DNA from: Oscheius dolichura
Lineage: Eukaryota; Nematoda; Chromadorea; Rhabditida; Rhabditidae
Reading direction: 5' to 3'
Assembly (NCBI GenBank): GCA_932521035.1
Contig: OW051492.1
Location: 8,556,001 to 8,620,000 of the forward strand
Length of the DNA: 64,000 nucleotides
The position numbers and the translations under genes are program-made. The notes under the pieces were generated by a model that ran no database searches, was not told the origin of the DNA, and was given only the letters and a program-made list of their open reading frames with translations. Of this stretch, positions 10,665 through 22,321 are shown in pieces (the stretch's first letter is position 1; the number at the start of each line of letters is the position of its first letter).

Positions 10665-12840
10665 GATGTTCTAGACAATTTGCTAGTGGATAGCACAGGC
10701 TTGAAAAAGTGTGATAGAAGTGGAAAAGGAGAAGACAAGGGACCTTGATTCTCCGTCTTTTTAATTAATTACTATTGGAAACTACTGAAAAAGTGAACAT
10801 TAAATGTTTTGTGCTCTAGTTTTCAAAAAGACAAAAGATATGATCCTCAAAGTGGGACAAAAAATTACCAAAGCTGAAAAGAAAGAAAGGGAATACGCAT
10901 GAAACCCAGTTACCAAACGTGGAAGCTTTCATAAGAAAATAGCTGACGGCTCAATAAGCAGGCAAAGGCAAGGAATGAAGAAAGAACTGATAAGATTAAT
11001 CAATAAGCAGGCACAGGCAAGGAATGAAGAAAGAACTGATAAGATTAATCGAAAATCAACGCCCTGCGTGCATTACCTACAGCTCCATTGCAAAGTGAGA
11101 AATTCGGCATTCCAAGTCACTTGGACCAAGTGCTATCCCAACCTAACAAGGGAAGTACTTCAGTGACGCGTTCCGGCTTAGCGAAGTACACCATTCGATA
11201 GAGAATTGAAAGTTACCCAAGAATTCGTTTTCCTCATCTGCTAAGCGCGTCGTTGCCATCGGAAGGGAAATTCATCCGGAAAATATCATTTATTTTTAAG
11301 CTGCTGGCTTTCAACGGGCGAATGGCCAAGCCGGTAAAATGATAGAATACAGTTCTGCAGTGTGTGTGTACACAAAACGAAATGATTTTTTGGCGACGTC
11401 AGAAAAAAAAGGTGACGTCTGTCCGAAAATGTCTTGTTACATGCCGAGTTTCTTCGGTCTGCTTATTATTTATTAGCTACTTCTATATTTCTTGACTTGC
11501 AGGAGCCCTTTTTTGTGATTATTTGTGATATTTATATACACATGCTTCACATGTCTCACTGCTGAAGTAACCGATATCATGTTTTCTGGATGGATTCATC
11601 AAGAAAATCATTACTTTCGCCAGTAGACAGAAAACGATCTGTTTTTTCTTCAAATCTACTTTTATTTGTTATTTTCACATCCTAGAGCATCTTAGAAGCA
11701 TTTACGAACATTTACAGCTGAAAAAATCAGCCAAATTCGCATATTATATGCCGCGTGCGAAATTTGTCATCATTTTTATTGTATTGTCTGTTGCATTGTT
11801 CTCTACTTATTATTTTGTTTCACATATTTTACGTGCTTCAGATATTTTACTATCGATGCAACATGTGATTTATCAAGAAATCGCTACTTTGGAATGGATA
11901 GAAGAATTTGATTGAATTCTCATTTTTCGCACCTGCAAGCAGAACCCATTGCATAAGCCTAAGCCCCAGCTCTAACGACAGCGGGAGTGTTGGGCATCAC
12001 ACGAACTACACGGGATTTTGTTGGCAGGAGCTAAAATTGAAATTGGTGATCAAAGAGTCTCGAATTGGAATATAACGAAAATCTCAAAATAAACGCGACC
12101 TCCGAAAACGTACAGATTCAATATTCCTGATAGTTATTCCCAATGCAATTGAGATGAGAAGCTATTCCCGGCTGGAGATGGGAGCAATCTCTGAAGCTAC
12201 CTGAATTCTTTCTACATATTTGTCACAAAATAGGGAAAAACCTTGCTCACGCGGGGAGGTTTGACAGCCAGGATCGCTCTTATGGACGACTTCTGTATTG
12301 TCCTGGGTTGTTCCCAATAAAACTTTCTTCAGGGTTCTATTGCGCAATGTTGAAGTCGAACAGCGCCAGGATTCAACAGGTTCTCTGCCGATATCCGTTC
12401 AATGAACCAATATAAGGGAAAGAATCGCGTCTGTTGACAATTGCAGTCCGGAAAAAGACGGCAACTGGTGAAAAACTCCACGAGAAGAGAGGATTTTTAT
12501 CAATTTTCACATTTTTTTAGTCTGCTTCGATGCTTACGCTTGTGTTCCCTTCTCGAAGAGCAGGGAAATTCATGTGGCGGAATGAAAATCCAAAGAAAAA
12601 AAAAGTGAGGAACTGGGAAAGGTCGATGAAGTCTCGGGATGAAGAAGTTCTCTGACCGGTTGTCCAGTGCGGGGTCTGCGCTTCCCCAGAAGTGGGAAGA
12701 TACTAAGCTCCGGCGACATGTTGTACAATCTTATCAGTCCGCTCCAACCGCTCGCCTGACGTACACACACTGGTGCTCTGCACGGTAAGAAAAGAAAGTT
12801 TAATTTCTCACCTGGTTTTTTTTTCATGCCTCCTTTTTAG
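10665..12840. other. Intergenic, with a 49-bp tandem duplication
   Basis: No gene is seen. A 49-bp unit beginning CAATAAGCAGGCA occurs twice in tandem at 10952-11000 and 11001-11049 with one difference. The rest is AT-rich with no consistent exons. Confidence 0.6.
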
Positions 12841-12848
12841 ACTCCGGG

Positions 12849-12872
12849 GACGAATGCCCGCGGGCATTCGTC
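12849..12872. repeat. Perfect 24-bp palindrome
   Basis: GACGAATGCCCGCGGGCATTCGTC reads the same on both strands. It sits in the 118-bp motif outside the left foldback arm. The copy inside the arm (about 13680) has GACGAAAAAAAGACGGGAATTCGTC instead, so only the outer copy is palindromic. Confidence 0.9.
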
Positions 12873-12984
12873 ACAAAAGATGGTTTTTTTTTAACTTTTT
12901 CTTCATTCTGGTCACGTTATCTCAAAAATAAGGCCCGGAAGGTCCAAATCTTTGCAAAGCATGTGGTCTAAAAATACACAGTTT

Positions 12985-15900
12985 TGTATGTAAACTTTGA
13001 AACGATTTTTCTCCAATTCTAGCCGCCACCAGCAGCTAAAAAATTGATATGTTGCTCGCCATAAAATTCTCTACAAAACTGTCAAAATTTCTTGAAAAAG
13101 TGATGCCGCGCAAGTATCCTTCCTTTGTATTATGATCAATAAGTTCTGTTAATCGATGCATATCTTTTTTGTTTTGGCACTTTCTGCAACTCCTCCGATA
13201 TTAGTGTCAATCAAATCAAGTTCAAGGAATCAAGTTGTTAGTTAGAATAAGATCTATTGAATAACTCCAAGCTTCCGGCATTTGGAAGCATTTTATTTTT
13301 TACTGATCACTTTCCCATTGTAAAAAGTCAAAATTTTCAAAGACGCGATACTCGCCTATTGTGATAAACTTTTTTTTGCCTAAAAGGGAATGTAAAATGC
13401 TGCCAAAGGAACTTTCTAGAATTTTATGAAAGCTCCATGGTGAGTCCCCACAGCACCTGTTGCCAAAAAATTTCGAAACTCTATGAAGGCTAACTTTCCA
13501 GGATGTTACTAAACACATATCGGAAACCAGATAAGGTTCTGGAGAATTCGGAGAGGATCATTTTGATACCAAAACCACCTCAGAAAGTGCCAAAGCAAAA
13601 AAGATATGCATCAATTAATAGAACTTAACTTATTGATCAGCCTAATAAGATAATCAAAGCCCTATAAAAAGGAGACTTCGGGGACGAAAAAAAGACGGGA
13701 ATTCGTCACAAAAGATGGTTTTTTAAACTTTTTCTTCATTCTGGTCACGTTATCTCAAAAATAAGGCCCGGAAGGTCCAAATCTTTGCAAATTCGTTCCT
13801 TTCTCTAAATACTGCTTATTTTGGAGAGTAGCAGCCATTTAAAAAGGATTCCTCTCTGTACTTAGACTTTCTTTATGCCGATTACCAATAACAAACACGG
13901 GGTTTAACCAAAAAAATGTATTCTTTGGCAAAGCGACGTGCGATCTGCTATATAATTTTGTCTACGCGCACTACTCCGCTAAACCTACGAACCTCTCTTC
14001 CTACAATTCCATCGGAAATAGGCCTTCTTCTTTTTAGAACCTTCACTTTCCGTTAGTTCTCTCCCAGTTATGTGCTTTGAGGATCTCGTTCTTTAGAAAC
14101 TAGTATGCCTCCGGCGGCCATTGGCCTTTGGTTGGGATTAGTTTATATCGGTCGAACAACATTTGACAGTCGAGTAAGATCTGACGGTCGAAATTTTCTG
14201 CTTCTCTCGTTTTCGACCGTTGACCTGAACAAACGACAGGTCTTACAGGCAGACATACAGAGATCTGCCTATTATTAGGGTAGGATAAAATGCTACATGA
14301 CAAGAGCAGATTCTTCTCTGACGGCTTATCTGTGCAGACCATAGAGCAATCTCTATCCTAGAGATCCTATATATTAAAGCGTCCCTACTTTTAAAGCGCT
14401 AGCGTATCTGTCTGTCTGTGCGTTGACCTGTCGAGGCACAGTGCGAAGTGGGCGGGCGCGCGGTCGGAGAGGTCGCAGGTTCGATCCCCGCTGACGTCAA
14501 ACCTTTTTGCTTTTTTGTTTTGAGGTCCTCGACACTGCCCAAGTATTCCTGAAGTATTTTTCGTTGCGGGACCCCTTCGCGGTGGGACCGCAACCCGCAG
14601 GGCTACGGTTCGGTTCCTCCTTCGACCAATTTCTTTTGTTTTGTCTGTTTAGCATTTTTGTTTTTATAAAATGTTTTCGCTGTGGGACCCCAATCGAGGG
14701 GTCGAAGGTTCGATTCCCCCGCTGAGTAGCTTCTTTTAATTTGTCTATTTAGCCCTAACTTCAGTTGTTGGAAATGATAACACCGCTGACGAGGTCAGAG
14801 CAGGGCGGGCCGGGTGGACGCGGAATGAAAGATAATTGGAACGTAAGGAAATTGAGGAACACTTGAGAATGGAAGAAGAGACGAACGACAGCTCCCCTTA
14901 CGAGTGATTATCCTTTGATCAATCGCAACCGAGCAGAACGGACGCGGGGGGATCGGTAAGGTAGGAAGCACCAAGGGTGTGAGGGAATGGTGCTGACAGC
15001 AGAGATAGATAGACGGGGGAAGTGAAGAGAGCAGGAGATAGAGAAGAAGCAACCCGCGAGGAAGGGGAGAGACGAACTCGATAGAACGGACTGTTCGGAA
15101 AGAGGAGAAGAGGAAGCGGGCAAAGGACGGCGAGAGTGGAACAAAGGGAGTGACGGACAGCGAGAGGGGGACCAGCGGAAGGGAGGAGGGGGAATGGACT
15201 GGACGGAGAGAAGGGGAAGAGCGGACGGGGCTTGGTAAAACCACAGTTGGCGCAGCCAACGTCCAGCCGAAGACCCCCCGCAGGGAGGTCGAAACGGCTG
15301 GTGAATGTTTAGTTTCATTCAAAGAAATTCGTTACTCTTTTTCCTGTTTTGGGAGATGAGCAGGCCTTCTCTTACTTTTTTTTCTATATTCGATAGAGAG
15401 GGTCAGAATTTCAAATCTACTCATTCTCGGTATCGGTAACCTATCCAAATAAATAGAACGAACGGGGTTTGCACGATTTGCCCATCGTCAACAAACCATT
15501 CGTTCTCCATCTTTCTTTTTTCTACTATAGTTTTTATTGCCTGTCGTTCTTTCTTTTCAAAATGAATCCAGCCATTGTACGCGATTCAAGCATCGACCAG
15601 CCATTCATTCGCAGTGTTAGCTCTAGGGCCGATTAACAGAACAGTACGGACGGATTCAATCTGCGGATGTAATCGGCTAGGTCTCGGTAGAAGCTTACAA
15701 AAAATTTTCTCACAGCTAAAGTAAATCATGTTCCTTCTCCAAACATGCTAGAAAGCATTGGGAGTATCAGTTTGAATGAATTTGTCGCTGTATATGAATA
15801 CTATCGGGTAACTCTTCGTTTGTTGCGCTCATTACGGTAATACGAATTGGTTTATCCGAAACTTTATACTTTTATCATGGTTAATCAATTCCCAGTTGCC

Positions 15901-17282
15901 CCCGTGGTTCACGGGTTGTCCGTGGACTTTCGTCCTATAAGATCGCCAGTCAAGTCTCCGAGAACAGAAGATGAACAAAAAAATTACAGCGAGCATGGGT
16001 GAATATAGGTCCCGAAGCCAGGAGACCTACTGTTATGCGGAATACAGTGTTTGAGAGAATATTCTGTTAGGCAAGAGGTCTCCCGCACATCCGGAGTAAT
16101 TCTTTTGAAGAAGAGGACTCCGATAACCAATAAGCAGTGGGAGAAGAAATTTTATGAGGAAGAAGGTTGCACAAGGAATAAGGCGCTTTGTTATTAGTAA
16201 TCGGAGAGAACTAACGGAAAGTGAAGGTTCTAAAAAGAAGAAGGCCTATTTCCGATGGAATTGTAGGAAGAGAGGTTCGTAGGTTTAGCGGAGTAGTGCG
16301 CGTAGACAAAATTATATAGCAGATCGCACGTCGCTTTGCCAAAGAATACATTTTTTTGGTTAAACCCCGTGTTTGTTATTGGTAATCGGCATAAAGAAAG
16401 TCTAAGTACAGAGAGGAATCCTTTTTAAATGGCTGCTACTCTCCAAAATAAGCAGTATTTAGAGAAAGGAACGAATTTGCAAAGATTTGGACCTTCCGGG
16501 CCTTATTTTTGAGATAACGTGACCAGAATGAAGAAAAAGTTTAAAAAACCATCTTTTGTGACGAATTCCCGTCTTTTTTTCGTCCCCGAAGTCTCCTTTT
16601 TATAGGGCTTTGATTATCTTATTAGGCTGATCAATAAGTTAAGTTCTATTAATTGATGCATATCTTTTTTGCTTTGGCACTTTCTGAGGTGGTTTTGGTA
16701 TCAAAATGATCCTCTCCGAATTCTCCAGAACCTTATCTGGTTTCCGATATGTGTTTAGTAACATCCTGGAAAGTTAGCCTTCATAGAGTTTCGAAATTTT
16801 TTGGCAACAGGTGCTGTGGGGACTCACCATGGAGCTTTCATAAAATTCTAGAAAGTTCCTTTGGCAGCATTTTACATTCCCTTTTAGGCAAAAAAAAGTT
16901 TATCACAATAGGCGAGTATCGCGTCTTTGAAAATTTTGACTTTTTACAATGGGAAAGTGATCAGTAAAAAATAAAATGCTTCCAAATGCCGGAAGCTTGG
17001 AGTTATTCAATAGATCTTATTCTAACTAACAACTTGATTCCTTGAACTTGATTTGATTGACACTAATATCGGAGGAGTTGCAGAAAGTGCCAAAACAAAA
17101 AAGATATGCATCGATTAACAGAACTTATTGATCATAATACAAAGGAAGGATACTTGCGCGGCATCACTTTTTCAAGAAATTTTGACAGTTTTGTAGAGAA
17201 TTTTATGGCGAGCAACATATCAATTTTTTAGCTGCTGGTGGCGGCTAGAATTGGAGAAAAATCGTTTCAAAGTTTACATACA
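12985..17282. mobile_element. Foldback element with about 1.08-kb inverted arms
   Basis: 12985-14067 and 16200-17282 are near-perfect reverse complements (paired positions sum to 30267), separated by a 2.1-kb centre. Each arm holds the same 72-codon open frame (13300-13518 minus, 16749-16967 plus), which resembles no transposase I know. A 118-bp motif beginning near GGGGACGAA..AAGATGG occurs just outside the left arm (12840-12957) and inside each arm. The centre contains pieces with tRNA-like B-box sequence (GGTTCGATCCCC at about 14478). No transposase domain was recognised, so this is inferred to be non-autonomous. Confidence 0.7.
14068..16199. repeat. Composite repeat-rich centre of the foldback element
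   Basis: It contains (a) at about 14366 ATCCTATATATTAAAGCG, then GTCTGTCTGTCTG, a layout seen at some Helitron 5' ends; (b) three pieces with tRNA B-box-like sequence, near 14478, 14608 and 14708; and (c) a GC-rich purine/pyrimidine-skewed block at 14900-15240. No coding gene is supported here. Confidence 0.4.
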
Positions 17283-17350
17283 AAACTGTGTCAAAATTTC
17301 TTGAAAAAGTGATGCCGAGCAAGTATCCTTCCCTTGTTAGGTGTCCCCAG

Positions 17351-17480
17351 CAGGGCTGGGCGATATGGCAATTTCTGCACGATACGATATCAAATACTTA
17401 TCGGCCACCCTGTGTATATCGAGGGAGGCATATCGAATTTTCGATATGGATTCGATATTTTTTAAACCATATAAAACACT
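17351..17480 (+). mobile_element. Fragment of a CAGGGCTGGGC-ended hAT-like element
   Basis: The 5' end CAGGGCTGGGCGATATGGC is followed by ATATCG-type short repeats. No matching right end was found, so its extent is uncertain. It abuts the right arm of the foldback element. Confidence 0.45.
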
Positions 17481-17906
17481 AAAATTGTGGCGCCAATACC
17501 TTCCTGAGAATTGCCCAGGAAAAATTAGTTACGTACGAAATTGTTTCTTTTATAAATAATGACCTTATGATCTTATAAAGTGATCTGAGGGCATCAAGAA
17601 CTCTTTATTGCCTCAATGGATCTCTTTTCTGTTTTATTTGCAATCAATTCCCAATATAAAATTATCCTTGAATGAATTTGGGGACAAGATCTGACAGCAC
17701 CAGGCGGGATTTCAAAATGTATTATTTACCCATAACGACGTCTTTTATCGATTTTTCAGATTTACATTTCTATAGCTTAGTTTCATTAAAGTTATTATTT
17801 AACCAATATGAACATAATCAGTTCAGGTTCGTTGTAATAAAATAGAAAACAACTTTTCCGCCTTTCAGAAATACGAACAATCCCTCTAGAAGCACCAGAT
17901 GTTGTT

Positions 17907-20900
17907 ATGACTAATACAGACCTCCAATTTCCGTCATATAATAACGAATTTAGAAGTGCCAGATCGGCCATATTTGGGTATTGTTATCTTATCTAATTAT
18001 ACTTAACATTTTATAGACGAATCCTGATCAAAGTTCCAATAAAGGGTGAAATAGAAAAGGAAAAATATCATTTTGGTCGAGAAATACATTTGTGGGCGGT
18101 AAGGGCCCGTTCCTACCAGGCTATACCGTAAATTCTAGGAAGTGCGTCACAAGAACATCATTCACTTTTTAGGAATACATGTACAAGATCGCACAAATGC
18201 TTATTGTACAGTAATGGAGCATATGGGATCCAGTTTATCTGAAAGTTAGCTTATCATTCAAGTTTCATCAGATTTCGCAGCAAAAACTCTAGAAACTATC
18301 CACGGGAGAAATCTTCTTCAAATGTTCTAGTATTCCTCCTGGCTCATCTACCCCTTATTAAAGTGCTATGGTGTTTGTCTGGCTGTCTGTCTGTTTGTTT
18401 GTCTGTCCGATGGGAAAGTGTCCGACGGTAAAGGGATTATTAATTTCTTAATGCCGGGGGCTGCCGCAGGCGGTCGTCGGCGGAAGAGCAGAAAGGTCGC
18501 CACAGGTCGAAGCGGATAACTTTGACAAATAGACGACAGCCGTAGGCTGCCGAAGGCCCGCTGGTTTATCAGTATAGTGACTACCAACCAGGGCTGGACG
18601 GATAATCCGGATTTCGGATAATCCGGTCATTTTGGCCGGATAATTATCCGATTATCCGTTATCCGCGGATAATTTTATTTCTTGTCCGTTATCCGAAATG
18701 TTATCCGGCCGTTTCGTTATCCGTTATCCGGTTATCCGAATTCCGGATAATGGCTCCATTATCCGGTATTTTTCGGATAGTTTTAGAGGTTGTTTCTGAG
18801 CACAAAAGGGCAAAAAAGGTGAGATCCGACCTGGATGGACAGTCAAAAAAGTCCAATTTTAGCAGTGCCAGATTCCATTTCCATTTTTTTTGCTCAAAAA
18901 TGTGATACAAACTATGTTTTTCGATCGCCTAATTGGTGCAAAAGTAACTCTTGTTTGTTATCTGATTTTACTTACAGTTTCTCAACGAGATGAAAGCATT
19001 CTTAGCTGTGCAACAGCTGCTATTTCTCTAACAAAGCTTGCAAGGCTAAAAAAATGAAATTTGTGACAGACAACGGCTGGTTTCAGAACAGCCACTGTAA
19101 AACAATGATCAACGCGATCATAGCTGACAGCTCTTGTATAGAATCTGCAAAATTTCAGTCTAATAAGTAGCTGTTACTAATTGTACTAGATAAACAATTG
19201 TAATGCTAGTAAAAAGAAGAGGAAAAGAAGGTTTGAAAGCTGGAAAAATCATCAATATCCCGAAAATTATCCGATTTTTATCCGTTATCCGAAATCCCGG
19301 ATAATGGAAATTATCCGGGGTTATCCGTTGTCCGATTATCCGGACAAGTTTTGAATTCCGGATAATCCGTTATCCGTTATCCGGTAAACATTTAATCCGG
19401 GATTATCCGAGGATAATTATCCGAACCGAAATTCCATTATCCGTTCAGCCCTGCTACCAACATATTTCAGTTAAAAAAGACGAGGAATACACCACAGCTG
19501 ATGTCTACAATTGGATGTATCAAGCTGCCCGTGCTTTGAACTATCTCCACGACGGATTAATTGCCCATTTGGACATCAAACCCGAAAAGTATTTTACTGT
19601 TTTGTTTGATACGACTAGCTTACTTTTTCAGTTTCGTTGTGGATCCAAGTAAAAAGATATTGAAGTTATGTGACTTTGACAGTGCCATCAAAATGGAGGA
19701 AGGACAACCCGTAAATGTCGCTGATAGGTGGGTCAAGCGTCCTCGCGATTGAAGACATTTTCCAGCCATTTTACACAGTATTATCAAGATCCACTTTCAT
19801 GGAATTTCATGGACGAGAATCGCTTAGATATTTCTATGGTACTTTCCATGGATATTTATTCCATGGGGGTGACGACCTGGGAATTATTACAAAAACCAAG
19901 AAAGTTCGATTTTACTAAACCTCGGGCAATAAACAAAATTTTAGAGAATTTATAGGAGACGATGCATACTGTATACGGAAAATACAGAATGATAGACCTG
20001 ACAAAGTTATTAACAGACAAATAATTACTGATACAGAAACTGCTGATTTTATTGAAAGGTGGGGAAAACTTTCCGCTCTACTGGCGTATAGCAGGGCTGT
20101 GCGGGATTCCCGTCTCATCTCGTTTAATCCCGTTTTTTGAGTGGGGCGAGTCCCGTCTCGTCCCGTCCCGCCTCAGAATTTCCAATCCAGACCCGTTCTC
20201 GCTTTGGCAGGATGGCCCTATGAAAAAATCCCGCCCCTTTCTAGCGTTTTTCATACAGGAGGAGTCTCGTCTCGTCCCGTTCCCGCGGGATTTGCTTCGG
20301 GATTTTTCACGTCTCGTCCCGCCCGACTGGATGAGCCCATGGATTTTTTTAAATAGGTGTACCGTTTTGTAGAAAGTACTGTTTTTACTTAATTACCGTA
20401 TTTATTCTATTATAAGCCCCTCTCCAATATAAGCCCCCCTTGATAGGGACCGCAAACGCGCGCCAAATGCGGGTAACAGTTTTTGGTCACAAAATTTGAT
20501 CATGCAAGATTCGCGAGGTAAAACGTTTCGGTGCGCCTTACCAAATGGGTTTCGTGCTTTGGAAAACACACCTAGTAGCTAATTTTTGACGCAGAATTGA
20601 ATTTTAGCAGTGGTTTCTGCTACGGAAGCGTTTTTACTTGGTAAAATTACACAGTAAATTTTACGTTGACAAATTTTTTTTAATGCTTCAAACAACCGAT
20701 CCGCTTAATTATTTTAAATTAAATGTATTGCTTTTGATGTATAAAATAAGCTGAAAAAAAATAAGAAAATTCCATCCGTGCTGAAATCCTGCACAGCTCT
20801 TTTACGGCATTAAGTTTCGAGAGCAATTATGAAATACTTTTATTAGTTTTTTCGAGAAACCACCTATATGATAAAATTTTTCAGCTCGTTTTGTATAGGC

Positions 20901-22094
20901 AAAAATAAAAAAATACTGAAAAAGATAATAATTTGACGTAAAAATGAATTTACAAAAAATCATGTTTTTCTGGTATGTATTCTTTTAGCAATTGTGCTTT
21001 TCACATTGCCGATCCGCACGTTTTTATTGTTGCAACAAATAATATATTATGTTATATATTTTTGGCTGAAGATTTATGAAAATAAGCGCGCACCACGGCG
21101 AACTTTACATCATTTTATGCATTTTTCTCAAAAATGTGCTATTCAATTTTTATAATTTTTACGGCATTCGCATTGTCTTTTTTATTAATTGGAGCATTTT
21201 TTTTCATTAATTGGAGCATTTTGATATCAAAAGTGAAAAAAGCAAAAAATTTTGGTCTCGGTGGGGATCGAACCCTGGTCGTTTGGACGATAAGCGCATG
21301 ACCAAAATTTCTTCAGAAAGCGACCTCGCCGCGGCGCTACTAAATCGCGAATATCTCAGCAGGAACAAATCCAATTTGCTTATTCTAAAAACAAAAGTTG
21401 TAAGTTACGAATAGATCTATCGATTCGTACCAAAATCAATGCGCTAGCACCAAATCTAATTTTCACTTTGCGATCCCTACCCCTTGAAGGGGCCACTGAA
21501 AAATATAAGCCCACTCTCTATTATAAGCCCCCCTCCCTGTGTTGTTAAATTATCGTCAAATCAGATCGAATTTGGAAACTGCTTTCTTGTCAGGTTCACT
21601 GGTACCAGCTTTTACCTTATTTTCTCGGTTAGTGCTGGAAAAGCAAGAGAATTTTCTTATTTTTTTTAGAAAATTGAAGAAAAAACATAGATTTTGTGAA
21701 GTTTCAGTTAAATTTAGGGAGTTCCGAAAATTATAAGCCCACTCTCTAATATAAGCCCACCCTCGGAGGGGGTTTGAAAATTATAAGCCCAGGGCTTATA
21801 TTAGAATAAATACGATATGTACTGTAACTTATTAAACGGTGAAAACAGTGATTTATACACAACGGGACACCTATTTTTAAAAAACACCGAATCCGTAGGT
21901 CGCAAAAAAGTATTATTGTTGATAAAAATCCATTGACTGGCTAATTTTCCGTTGACCGGCAATACACCAGTAGAGCCGAAGTCTCATACAAATCATTGAA
22001 ATATAGAGCATGGAGCCAAAACATCAAGGATAGACCAACAGCATCAAAATTTCGGGAATTTATGAAAAGAAAAAGAGATATTTCCCTGCTCTAA
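17907..22094 (+). CDS. Pseudokinase-like gene (degenerate G-loop, HLD, DFD)
   Basis: Eight exons (17907-17977, 18017-18098, 18139-18244, 19471-19588, 19632-19727, 19766-19903, 19945-20058, 22007-22094) sum to 813 nt, 270 aa, all in phase. Intron positions parallel those of the kinase-Kelch gene. The protein has ILIKVP (VAIK lysine), a helix-C Glu (GREIHLW), RHKNIIHFLG, AHLDIKPEK in place of HRDxKPxN, CDFD in place of DFG, no APE, and AWSQNIKDRPT at the C-lobe end. The glycine loop is absent. It is therefore probably a catalytically weak or dead kinase. The frame is open upstream of the ATG to an acceptor at 17868, so a further 5' exon is possible. Two introns (18245-19470 and 20059-22006) are swollen by transposons, yet the exons are intact. 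Confidence 0.72.
18366..18580. repeat. CTGT-rich repeat fragment in intron
   Basis: TATTAAAGTGCTATGGTG is followed by (CTGT)-rich sequence and then GC-rich sequence with CCGCAGGCGG..CCGAAGGCCCG. The start resembles the stretch at about 14380-14420 in the foldback centre. Inferred to be a dispersed repeat, class unknown. Confidence 0.35.
18589..19453 (+). mobile_element. hAT-like non-autonomous element with 8-bp target duplication
   Basis: The ends are inverted: CAGGGCTGGACGGATAAT at the left and the complement of CAGGGCTGAACGGATAAT at the right. The element is flanked by the direct repeat CTACCAAC (18581-18588 and 19454-19461). An 8-bp duplication and CAGGG termini are typical of hAT transposons. 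The interior is largely repeats of TTATCCG in both orientations plus a unique AT-rich core with no transposase. It sits in an intron of the pseudokinase gene, ending 17 bp before the next exon. Confidence 0.85.
20092..20390 (+). mobile_element. CAGGGCTG-ended element rich in TCCCGTC repeats
   Basis: It starts CAGGGCTGTGCGGGATTCCC and continues with TCTCGTCCCG-type repeats. The right end is not clear. Sequence near 20340-20390 (AAATAGGTGTACCGTTTTG) has a complement at about 21845-21890, so a larger element interrupted by the next entry is likely. Related TCCCGTCCC sequence lies at 24770-24835. Confidence 0.45.
20395..21817. mobile_element. 1.4-kb inverted-repeat element with TA flanks
   Basis: The left end CCGTATTTATTCTATTATAAGCCC is matched in reverse complement by GGGCTTATATTAGAATAAATACG at the right. 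TA lies outside both ends, which suggests a Tc1/mariner-type or similar non-autonomous element. ATAAGCCC motifs recur near both ends. An eroded tRNA-like B-box (GGGATCGAACCC, about 21267) is inside. It has no transposase frame. It sits in the last intron of the pseudokinase gene. Confidence 0.65.
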
Positions 22095-22321
22095 GATCGT
22101 ATAAACAATTTAGGGAGACGTTACAGCCACAGTTAGATGTGTATTCTTTAATATTTTGTTGTGATATTTTATTATTTCCTCGCTATTGTGTTTTTATCCA
22201 GAACATTCCAATATCCAATTTCTCTAAAGATTGTTCTGTTTGTCTTTGTGAGGCACTTCGCCCTTTGAATTTCTGTTTTTTCCTATTTTGTTCAACCAAA
22301 ATTCAGCAAGTGCGCAGTTAA

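Noticed and set aside
14461-14730. Possible tRNA genes
   Set aside because: Only B-box-like sequence (GGTTCGATCCCC and variants) is present; no acceptor stem or complete cloverleaf could be drawn. Treated as repeat-derived.
14795-15322. 175-codon open frame (minus)
   Set aside because: Composition follows a GA/CT-skewed block in the foldback centre; overlapping frames are equally open and nothing is recognisable.
21255-21310. Possible minus-strand tRNA
   Set aside because: A B-box-like sequence and part of an anticodon-like stem are seen, but the 5' half is eroded and lies inside a transposon-like element.
17907-22094. Calling this kinase gene a broken pseudogene
   Set aside because: Although catalytic motifs are lost and introns hold transposons, all eight exons join in phase with no stop, so pseudokinase fits better.
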